Shown: one piece after another, positions 14,930-22,109 of the stretch | Layout: each line of letters starts with the position of its first letter | How positions within the stretch are numbered: the first letter of the stretch is position 1 | From: Sphingomonadaceae bacterium 3R27E2-A | Lineage (GTDB): Bacteria > Pseudomonadota > Alphaproteobacteria > Sphingomonadales > Sphingomonadaceae | DNA length: 64,000 nt | Direction of reading: 5' to 3' | Assembly: GCA_005503165.1 (NCBI GenBank) | Contig: SCNT01000007.1 | Coordinates: forward strand, 62,001 to 126,000 | The notes under the pieces: model-generated | The model's input: only the letters and a program-made list of their open reading frames with translations | Told to the model about the DNA's origin: nothing | Databases searched by the model: none | Translations under genes and position numbers: made by a program

Positions 14930-15681
14930 GCCGCTACTCCGACGCGGCGCATCGCGGTCGGCGCCATGCCGAAACGGCGCGAGAAGGCGCGGGTGAAACT
15001 GGCGTTGTTCAGATAGCCGCAGCGATAACCGATGCTCGCCACCGGCAGGTCGCTGGCCGCGAGCATCTGGCGCGCCTGGCGCAGCCGGTGTTCGCTCAGC
15101 GCCTCGGCGACGGTGCAATGATAGAGCTCGCGGAAACCCCGGGTCAGCTTGTCGCGGTTGATGCCGCAGCTGCGGGCGATATCATCAAGGGTAAGCTTCT
15201 CGTGCCAGCGCTCGTCGACGATGCGCCGCGCTGCCGCGATGCGCGCGATGTCTTTTTCACAGAGGCTCGGCTGGCCATCGACGCTGACGAGGCGCCCAGC
15301 GCGCAGCGCAGCGAAGAATTGGCAAAGCAGCTCGATTGAGCGCGCGAGGCGCAAAGTGTCGATCGCAGGGGCGTCGCTGTCGGGCGCGAGGATCGACTGG
15401 CCGAGCGCGCGCAGGTCCGACGGCAGGTACCAGCGCGCATCGGGATCGGGCAGTTCGCCGAACAGCCGTCGGCACGCGCCGCGCGCGACGGCGACGATGA
15501 GCAGATGGTCGCCAGCGGCGCCTTCGAGATCGCGTGAACTCAAAGTGCTTATGACCGGATCCTGACTCGCGCCGAAGCCGAGGATCAGCGCATCGGGCGG
15601 CAGCGCCCGGCGATCGCATCCCCCCTTGCCGACGAATGTCGTCATCTCGTGCGAAACGATAACCGCATGCTTGGTCGCCAT
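14926..15681 (-). CDS. AraC-family transcriptional regulator
   Basis: The 251-residue protein has two C-terminal helix-turn-helix units typical of AraC: KLTLDDIARSCGINRDKLTR and PVASIGYRCGYLNNASFTRA followed by FSRRFGMAPTAMR. The N-terminal 140 residues form an unassigned sensor region with several cysteines. It is the first gene of the operon with the FadR-type regulator and the ROK kinase, with four-base coupling. Two regulators in series suggest control by two signals. Confidence 0.88.
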   Translation of the reverse strand: MATKHAVIVSHEMTTFVGKGGCDRRALPPDALILGFGASQDPVISTLSSRDLEGAAGDHLLIVAVARGACRRLFGELPDPDARWYLPSDLRALGQSILAPDSDAPAIDTLRLARSIELLCQFFAALRAGRLVSVDGQPSLCEKDIARIAAARRIVDERWHEKLTLDDIARSCGINRDKLTRGFRELYHCTVAEALSEHRLRQARQMLAASDLPVASIGYRCGYLNNASFTRAFSRRFGMAPTAMRRVGVAA

Positions 15682-15707
15682 GGCATTTCTCCCGCGGCGG
15701 ACCGTAA

Positions 15708-15741
15708 CCTATCTTACAGCTATTGCAAGCCTATCTGACAG
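15708..15741. promoter_or_regulatory. Paired 12-base sites upstream of the AraC-GntR-kinase operon
   Basis: CCTATCTTACAG (15708-15719) recurs as CCTATCTGACAG (15730-15741), 22 bases apart, i.e. two helical turns. The second copy extended by one G is nearly palindromic (CCTATCTGACAGG, ten of thirteen symmetric). They lie 27-60 bases upstream of the first gene. Spacing suits AraC direct repeats; symmetry suits a FadR-type GntR protein. Which protein binds is inference. Confidence 0.5.
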
Positions 15742-15892
15742 GTTCACCACGCGGCCCGATGCCGATCGCCGGCAAGTGCGGCTTAGTTGGGACGCGACCG
15801 GTCCCGGATCGACCGATGGTTCCCGGCTGTGACCGGCTGGGCAGTTACCCCGCGGCGCGGCAGCGGCGGTGCTCTGCCGTTCGCCCTTATAA

Positions 15893-16801
15893 TTATACCG
15901 GTGCGCGCTCGCGCGCCGCCGCGGCGCTCGCGACCTCGCGCTCGGCCTGCGTGAAGCCATAGGCAGGGACGAGCGCGCCATGGCGATCCATCACCTGCGG
16001 CAAAGCTTCCACAAGCCGCAGCCCCGCGTCGGGCCCAGCCCCGACATAGACGCCAGGCGACAGGGTCACTTCGGCCGCAGCGAAATGCCCGGCCCCCGCA
16101 CAGAGGATCGTGCGCGTCGGCGCCTCCCGGCCGACGAGCGGAAGCAGCGCGGGGCTGACCAGCGCCGGGTCAAGCGCCGCAAGGCTCTCGTCCGCCAGCA
16201 CGCCGTGCGTCATCTGCGTCGCCGCGGTCGGCGCCAACGCGTTGACGCGAATGCCGTATTTCTCGCCCTCGATCGCCAGCGTCTGCATCAACCCGACGAG
16301 CGCCATCTTCGCCGCGCCATAATTGGCCTGGCCGAAATTGCCCCACAACCCCGACGAGGAGGTGGTCATCACGATGCGGCCGTATTGCTGGGCGCGCATG
16401 ACCTCCCAAACCGCCTTGCAGCAGATCGCCGCCCCGATCAGGTGGACGTCGACGACCAGCCGGAAATCGTCGAGGCTCATCTTGGCGAAGCTCTTGTCGC
16501 GAAGGATGCCGGCATTGTTGATCAATATGTCGATGCGGCCCCAGCGGTCGAGCACCTCGCGCACCATCGCCGCGACCGCGGCCTCGTCGGTGACCGAACC
16601 CGCGACGGGAAGCGCGGTGCCGCCCGCCGCCTCGATTTCGCCGGCGACGACCTCGGCCGACTCGAGCGCCAGATCGTTGACGACCACCGACGCGCCCTGG
16701 CTCGCGAGGTACAACGCGTGCGCCCGGCCCAGCCCGCCCCCCGCGCCCGTCACGATCGCCACGCGGCCGGCGAGCGACCTATCCGATCCTGCTATCGTCA
16801 T
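15893..16801 (-). CDS. Short-chain dehydrogenase/reductase (hydroxyacyl-CoA dehydrogenase-like)
   Basis: The start chosen is ATG 16801 (an in-frame TTG lies six bases upstream), giving 302 residues. It has the cofactor motif VTGAGGGLGRAHALYLA, the NNAG motif in INNAGILRDKSF, and the catalytic Ser-Tyr-Lys (SSSGLWGNFGQANYGAAKM). The GAGGGLGRAHA/NNAGILRD pattern is that of the dehydrogenase part of multifunctional beta-oxidation enzymes. A C-terminal extension of about 70 residues follows the Rossmann fold. The natural substrate is probably an acyl-CoA or alcohol intermediate of the neighbouring operon. It has its own promoter region with a half-palindrome at 16817-16840. Confidence 0.85.
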   Translation of the reverse strand: MTIAGSDRSLAGRVAIVTGAGGGLGRAHALYLASQGASVVVNDLALESAEVVAGEIEAAGGTALPVAGSVTDEAAVAAMVREVLDRWGRIDILINNAGILRDKSFAKMSLDDFRLVVDVHLIGAAICCKAVWEVMRAQQYGRIVMTTSSSGLWGNFGQANYGAAKMALVGLMQTLAIEGEKYGIRVNALAPTAATQMTHGVLADESLAALDPALVSPALLPLVGREAPTRTILCAGAGHFAAAEVTLSPGVYVGAGPDAGLRLVEALPQVMDRHGALVPAYGFTQAEREVASAAAARERAPV

Positions 16802-16816
16802 GCTCAAAAACCCTTT

Positions 16817-16840
16817 TATTCACTCGCTTGTTAGTTAATA
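16817..16840. promoter_or_regulatory. Candidate second TetR-type operator, upstream of the SDR gene
   Basis: TATTCACT (16817-16824) and AGTTAATA (16833-16840) form an inverted repeat matching at seven of eight positions. The TATTCACT half is identical to that in the operator at 24482-24511, but the spacer is longer (8 versus 6 bases). It lies 16 bases upstream of the SDR start. Confidence 0.4.
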
Positions 16841-16890
16841 TCTGAACGAAGACACAGGCTACCGTCGAAGGAATCCCCGCCCTTCCAGGG

Positions 16891-17634
16891 TCAGGCCGGC
16901 TTGTTGCAGATCTGAAGGAATCCCGCGGCCATGAACGAGGCCATGCGCGCCTTGATCGCCTCGAAATCCTCGGACTTGCAGACGCCGCCCGACAATTTGT
17001 CGATGCGCCCGGTCCGCGCGAGGGTAACCATCAGCGCGCCGGTGACGAAATGATAGCCCCAGAAGATGTCGCGCTCGGCGCAGTCGGGCAGCGCCTTTTT
17101 GAGCAGGTCGATCAACCGCAGCACGACAGGGTCGAAATGGCTGTCCATCAACTCGGCGCCCCATTCGGGGGTGTTGGCGACCAGCGCGCCGAGCGCGCCG
17201 TAATTTTTCCACCCCTCGCCGCCGTGGATATAGAGGTCGAGGTCCGTGTCGAGAAAGGCGTGCAGCGCGCCCTCGACCGTCGGCTTGCCGCCCGCGGCCT
17301 TTTCATAATCGTCGAGCGCCTTCATCCGCCGCTCGCTGGTCACCACGGCGCGCCGCGCGAAGACCGCGTCGAACAGGCTCTTCTTGTCCTCGAAATAATA
17401 GTTCAGCAAAGTGTGGTGCACGCCGACGCGCTTTGCGACGTCCTTGAGCGTCACGCCGTGCAGCCCGTGCTTCGAAAAGAGATATTCGGCCTCGTCGAGC
17501 ATCTGCTCGATCGTTTCGGCGCGCTGTTCGGCCTTGGTCGACCGCCGCCGCACTTTCGCCTGATCCGTCCCTGGTCCCAAATCCGATCCCCGTCTGTCGC
17601 CGCCGCGCGGCGATGCTCTTTCAACAGGCTCCAT
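16891..17634 (-). CDS. TetR-family transcriptional regulator
   Basis: The start is ATG 17634, preceded by AGGA at seven bases, giving 247 residues; it overlaps the ligase gene by 14 bases. After a basic N-terminal tail, the TetR DNA-binding domain reads EQMLDEAEYLFSKHGLHGVT, LKDVAKRVGVHHTLLNYYFE and DKKSLFDAVFARR (about residues 37-85). The C-terminal ligand-binding half is helical with no assigned class. It is the last gene of the operon that starts at 24413, and the palindrome at that promoter is its likely operator. Confidence 0.9.
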   Translation of the reverse strand: MEPVERASPRGGDRRGSDLGPGTDQAKVRRRSTKAEQRAETIEQMLDEAEYLFSKHGLHGVTLKDVAKRVGVHHTLLNYYFEDKKSLFDAVFARRAVVTSERRMKALDDYEKAAGGKPTVEGALHAFLDTDLDLYIHGGEGWKNYGALGALVANTPEWGAELMDSHFDPVVLRLIDLLKKALPDCAERDIFWGYHFVTGALMVTLARTGRIDKLSGGVCKSEDFEAIKARMASFMAAGFLQICNKPA

Positions 17635-19201
17635 AGTCGTTCCTGAGCCGAATCTTATCGATTTTTCCCGTCGGCGCCAGCGGCATGGCGTCGAGCCGCA
17701 CGACGGCATCGGGTATCCACCACGGCGCGACGCGGCCACTCAGCGGCGCGAGCAGTTCAGCGTCGTCGATCTCGTCGCCGCCGCGCATCTCGACCAGCAG
17801 CACCGGGCGCTCGCCCCATTTGGCGTCCTGCCGCCCGATGACCGCGGCCAGCGACACCTGCGGCAGCGCGCCGACGACCGCCTCGATCTCGGCGGGGTTG
17901 ATCCATTCGCCGCCCGACCTGATCAGATCCTTGGCGCGGCCGGTGATGATCAGATTGCCCCTGGCGTCGATCCGCGCGAGGTCGCCGGTCGGGAACCAGC
18001 CCTCGGCATCGGTCACAGGCGCCTCTTCACCGAAATAGCGATCGACCACCGATGCGCCGCGCACATGGAGATGCCCCTCGCCGCCGCGCTGTTCGGGCAG
18101 CGGCGCGCCGCCCGCGTCGGTCAGCCGCAGATCGACGCCGATTGCGGGCCGCCCCGACACCGCGGCATTGCGGTGCGGATCATCGGGCGGCGCGATCACA
18201 CCCAGCGGCGACAATTCGGTCATCCCCCAGCTCGTCTGCACCGTGACCCCGAGCCGCGCTTCGAGCCGTTCCATCAGCGCCGGCGCCATCGGCGCGCCTC
18301 CGACGATCAGGCGCTCCAGCGCCGGCAACTCGCCCCCGACGGCCTCAAGATGATCGACCAGCCCGAGCCACACGGTCGGCACCCCGACCCCGATCGTCAC
18401 CCCCTCGGCCGCGATCAGCCGCGCCAGGCTCGCGCCGTCGGCCTGCCGCCCGGGCAGCACCAGCTTGCCCCCGACCGCGGGCAGCGCGAAGGGCAGCCCC
18501 CAGGCATTGGCGTGGAACATCGGCACCACGGCGAGCACCGCATCGCGGCTGGTGAAGGCCATGACGTCGGCCTGCAGGCTGCGCAGCGTGTGGAGGAAAC
18601 TGCCGCGGTGCGTGTAGGTGACCCCCTTGGGCGCGCCGGTCGTGCCCGAGGTGAAACAGAGGCCCGCGGGCGCGGTCTCGGGGAAGTCGCCCCAGGTCGC
18701 GTTGCCCGGCGCGTCGGCGATTAGATCTTCCAGTTCGGTAACGGGAACGCTCGCACTCTCGCCAGCCTCGCCGTCGATCAGCAGGATGCGCTCGATCCCC
18801 GGCGCGCGCTCGGCGATCAGCTTTGCCAGCGGCAGCAGGTCGGCGCTCGCGACGAGAATCTTCGCCCCCGACTGCACCGCCATCGATGCGAGCTGTGGCC
18901 CGGTCAGCCGCGGGTTGAGCGTGTGGCACACCGCGCCCATGCCCATCACCGCATACCAGAGCTCGACATGCGCCGCGCTGTTCCACGCGAGCGTCGCGAC
19001 GCGGTCGCCCTGCGCGATGCCGAAGCCGGCGAGCAGCGACGAAATCGCGAGGCTGCGCTCGCGCAGCTCCGCGTAGCTCACACGCGCCACGCTGCCGTCG
19101 TGGCGCGCGGTCGCGACCTCGGCCTCGCCGTGCCAGCGCGCAGCATGGTCGAGGAAGCGGTTCAGCGTCAGCGGATAATCCTGCATGCGGCCGTCGATCA
19201 T
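17621..19201 (-). CDS. AMP-forming acyl-CoA ligase (AlkK/fatty-acyl-CoA synthetase type)
   Basis: The start is ATG 19201 in an ATGA overlap with the esterase stop; 526 residues. The adenylation signature FTSGTTGAPKGVTYTHRG is at about residues 183-200. VVPMFHANAWGLPFALP, TSWGMTELSP, GWFPTGDLARID and the C-terminal Lys region PTGKIDKIRLR follow. The PMFHANAW form is typical of medium-chain fatty-acyl-CoA ligases such as AlkK. It would activate a carboxylic acid, plausibly the acid freed by the esterase encoded just upstream. The exact substrate is not readable from the sequence. Confidence 0.9.
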   Translation of the reverse strand: MIDGRMQDYPLTLNRFLDHAARWHGEAEVATARHDGSVARVSYAELRERSLAISSLLAGFGIAQGDRVATLAWNSAAHVELWYAVMGMGAVCHTLNPRLTGPQLASMAVQSGAKILVASADLLPLAKLIAERAPGIERILLIDGEAGESASVPVTELEDLIADAPGNATWGDFPETAPAGLCFTSGTTGAPKGVTYTHRGSFLHTLRSLQADVMAFTSRDAVLAVVPMFHANAWGLPFALPAVGGKLVLPGRQADGASLARLIAAEGVTIGVGVPTVWLGLVDHLEAVGGELPALERLIVGGAPMAPALMERLEARLGVTVQTSWGMTELSPLGVIAPPDDPHRNAAVSGRPAIGVDLRLTDAGGAPLPEQRGGEGHLHVRGASVVDRYFGEEAPVTDAEGWFPTGDLARIDARGNLIITGRAKDLIRSGGEWINPAEIEAVVGALPQVSLAAVIGRQDAKWGERPVLLVEMRGGDEIDDAELLAPLSGRVAPWWIPDAVVRLDAMPLAPTGKIDKIRLRNDYGAC

Positions 19202-20823
19202 GGACAACCGGCGCCCTTGGCCAGCACGGGCGACAGGATGCCGGTGTTCCAGTTCCACGGCAGATTGCCCGCGGCGCGGCGGCGGCACATCGCCGCCTCG
19301 TGCAGCCTGTACATGCCCGGCATCAGCCGTGCGCCCGCACGCGGGATATCGGCGAAGGCGAGGAAGGCCGCGCCCTCGCCATAGGGCTTCCACGCCGCCT
19401 GCCCTGCCGCCTCGGGCTTGCCGGTCCCTGCAAAGGACACCCAATAATCGCCCATTGCGGTCGCGAAGCGCTTTTCGGCGACCGTGTCGGGGATCTTCGG
19501 CCAATAGGGCGGCGTATCGGTCGCGGTGCCGAAGACATAGGGGATCTCGGCGGCGTGAAAGCCGTGCAGCCCCGCTTCGCTCGCGGCGGGATAGCCGTGG
19601 TCGAAGAGGTAGAGATAGGCCTTCTGCCCGAGCGCGCCCTGCTTCATCGCCAGCCGCTCCGAGGTCCAGCCGTACAGCGCGTCGCGGGTCGTCGCGAGCA
19701 CTGCCTCGCCGAGGTTCGTCGCCGGATAGAGTTTGAGCCAGCCGTCGGCCAGATCGCCGTAGCGCTCGCGGATCGCCGCTTCATAGGCTGCGGCACTTGT
19801 GGGGGTCGGCGGCGCCAGCATGCGCAGCGAGCGGATCTCGCCGATGTTGAACCCCGCGATGATCGGCACCGGCGCCTGCTCGCCGCGGTCGAAGCTGTCC
19901 ACCAGCTGGCGCGGCAGCACCTTGCCGTCGACCGTGCCCCACGGGAAATAGCCCACCTTCAGGGCACCGTCGTTGAGCGCCGTCGCGTCCATCGCACGCA
20001 ACGCCGCGAGGTCAGCGGCGCCGAGCGCGGCGGCGACCTTGCTCCCCATCGTCTCGGCGGGCACCTCGCCATGCCGCGCCTCGCGCAGCGACGGGGTCGA
20101 GATCATATAGGCGCTCTGCGCGATCGCCTTGTGGAACAGCCCGCGCGCCTTGGGCGCCGTCATCAGATACATCACGCTGAGCGCCCCCGCGGACTCGCCC
20201 GCGATGGTGACATTGCCCGCATCGCCGCCAAACGCGCCGATATTGGCCTTCACCCATTCGAGCGCGGCGATCTGGTCGAGCAGCCCGTAATTGCCCGACA
20301 CGCCGTCGGGCGATTCCTTGCTGAGCTCGGGATGCGCCAGATAGCCGAGCGCGCCGAGGCGGTAGTTGATCGACACGATCACCGCCCCGCGCGCCGCGAG
20401 CTTCGCGCCGTCATACATGCCTTCATGACTGTACCCGTTGGTCAGCGCGCCGCCGTGGATCCACACGATCACCGGCGCATCCTTCACCCCCTCGGGCGCC
20501 CAGATGTTGAGCGTCAGGCAATCCTCGGACATCTTTGCGGGCGGGTTGGTGTAGATGCCGATCGCGGTCGGGCGCGGCTGGATGCAGGCGGCGCCGAAGC
20601 TCTGCGCCTTGCGCACGCCGGTCCAGACGGGAAGCGCCACCGGCGGTTTCCAGCGCAGCGGCCCCACGGGCGCCTCGGCATAGGGAATGCCCTTGAACAC
20701 GCTGAGCTTGCCGACGCTCTTGCCCTCGACCGTGCCTGCGGGCGCCTCGACCACCGGCGCGGCCATCGCGGGCGCCGCCATGACCAGCCCCGCGGCCGCC
20801 ATCGCGCTCGCTATCGCCTTCAT
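19198..20823 (-). CDS. Secreted type-B carboxylesterase
   Basis: The 541-residue protein begins at ATG 20823 (ATGA overlap with the MFS gene) and has a signal peptide cleaved after AMA near residue 21. The carboxylesterase/cholinesterase fold is clear: EDCLTLNIWAPEG, the oxyanion HGGAL, nucleophile Ser211 in GESAGA, an acidic residue in FNIGEIRSL and His in GFHAAEIPYVFG. It hydrolyses an ester in the periplasm. Its place between an uptake system and an acyl-CoA ligase suggests a nutritional ester. Several cysteines may form disulfides, as usual in this family. Confidence 0.9.
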   Translation of the reverse strand: MKAIASAMAAAGLVMAAPAMAAPVVEAPAGTVEGKSVGKLSVFKGIPYAEAPVGPLRWKPPVALPVWTGVRKAQSFGAACIQPRPTAIGIYTNPPAKMSEDCLTLNIWAPEGVKDAPVIVWIHGGALTNGYSHEGMYDGAKLAARGAVIVSINYRLGALGYLAHPELSKESPDGVSGNYGLLDQIAALEWVKANIGAFGGDAGNVTIAGESAGALSVMYLMTAPKARGLFHKAIAQSAYMISTPSLREARHGEVPAETMGSKVAAALGAADLAALRAMDATALNDGALKVGYFPWGTVDGKVLPRQLVDSFDRGEQAPVPIIAGFNIGEIRSLRMLAPPTPTSAAAYEAAIRERYGDLADGWLKLYPATNLGEAVLATTRDALYGWTSERLAMKQGALGQKAYLYLFDHGYPAASEAGLHGFHAAEIPYVFGTATDTPPYWPKIPDTVAEKRFATAMGDYWVSFAGTGKPEAAGQAAWKPYGEGAAFLAFADIPRAGARLMPGMYRLHEAAMCRRRAAGNLPWNWNTGILSPVLAKGAGCP

Positions 20824-22106
20824 GCCAAGGCCTCCTGCCGGCGGAGCCCTGCTGCGAGCCACAGGAACAGCCCGATAGCCACGACGTAGAAGGGCGTCAG
20901 CGTGTAGAGCGCCGACTGCAGCCCATGCGCCTCGCCCTGCGCGGTAAACCAGTCGCTCGCGAAGCCGACCCATGTCGGCCCCAGCCCCAGCCCGATGAAG
21001 TTCATGATCAGCAGCAGCAGCGCGCCCGCGAGCACGCGCTGGCTGGGCTTCACTTCCTCCTGCACCAGCGCGACCGACGCCGAGAGGTAGAAATAGTTGA
21101 ACACCATCACGACGGTGAGCAGCGCGAGCGCCAGCGGCCAGCCCGGCGCCCAGACGAAAGCGAGATAGAAGGGCATCGCCACCGCCAGCGACAGCGCCGG
21201 TGCGGTCGCGTAACCGGTGCGCGATTTCTTCACCATCCGGTCGATCACCCGGCCCGACACGATCATCCCGCCGCCCATGCCGATCAGCAGCACCAGTGCG
21301 TACCAGATCGCGACTTCGCCGAGCAGCATGCCCTTTTCGCGCATCAGGAACAGCACCGCGAAATTGCCGAGGCCATAGGTCACAAACTGCGTCGCGCCCC
21401 CTCCGAGCGCCGCGAGCATCAATATCGGATGCGACAGGAACATCCGCACCGTCGGCCAGAAATCGGCCTTTTCCGTCGCCGCCGGTCCGGCGACATCGGT
21501 CGCCCCGCGCCGGGGCTCGCGCACCGTCAGCCAGACGAGCACCGCGGTGACCACGCCGATCGCCCCCACCGCGATGAAAGGGATGCGCCAGCCGAACTTC
21601 TCGGCGATCGCCGCGCCGAACGCCACCCCCGCCGCGGCGCCGATTGCGGGCCCCAGGTTGAAGATGCCGAGCGCCGCGGCGCGCTTGCCCGGCGGATAGG
21701 TGTCGGTGATGATCGCATAGGAGGGCGGCACGCCCCCCGCCTCGCCGAAGCCCACGACCATCCGCGCGATCGCGAGCTGGGTGTAGTTCGCCGCCACGCC
21801 GCAGGCCACGGTCGCGCCGCTCCACACCGCGCAGGCGACCGACAGCACCCCGACGCGGCTCGTCCGGTCGGCGAACCAGCCGACCGGGATCGCGATGAAG
21901 CAATAGAACATCGCGAAATAGAGCCCGCTGATCAGCCCGAGCTGGCCGTCCGTAATCTGGAGCGCGTCCTGGATCGGCTTCGCGAGGATCGACAGCAGCT
22001 GCCGGTCGAGGAAGTTCAGCACATAGACGAAGCAGAGCATCCCGAGCACGAAGCCGGGCCGCGCGGCCGGCCTCGTGGCGGATGCGGGGAGCGTGTCGGT
22101 CGCCAC
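20820..22106 (-). CDS. MFS transporter (Spinster-like/DHA-related)
   Basis: The 428-residue protein has twelve predicted membrane helices and the MFS loop motif GWFADRTSRVGVLS between helices 2 and 3. The N-terminal FVLGMLCFVYVLNFLDRQLL and the second loop GFGEAGGVPPSYAIITDTYP are typical of Spinster-like transporters common in sphingomonads. It probably carries the substrate or product of the esterase/ligase pair across the inner membrane. It starts three bases after the TonB-receptor gene ends and overlaps the esterase gene by four. Confidence 0.9.
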   Translation of the reverse strand: MATDTLPASATRPAARPGFVLGMLCFVYVLNFLDRQLLSILAKPIQDALQITDGQLGLISGLYFAMFYCFIAIPVGWFADRTSRVGVLSVACAVWSGATVACGVAANYTQLAIARMVVGFGEAGGVPPSYAIITDTYPPGKRAAALGIFNLGPAIGAAAGVAFGAAIAEKFGWRIPFIAVGAIGVVTAVLVWLTVREPRRGATDVAGPAATEKADFWPTVRMFLSHPILMLAALGGGATQFVTYGLGNFAVLFLMREKGMLLGEVAIWYALVLLIGMGGGMIVSGRVIDRMVKKSRTGYATAPALSLAVAMPFYLAFVWAPGWPLALALLTVVMVFNYFYLSASVALVQEEVKPSQRVLAGALLLLIMNFIGLGLGPTWVGFASDWFTAQGEAHGLQSALYTLTPFYVVAIGLFLWLAAGLRRQEALA

Positions 22107-22109
22107 GGT

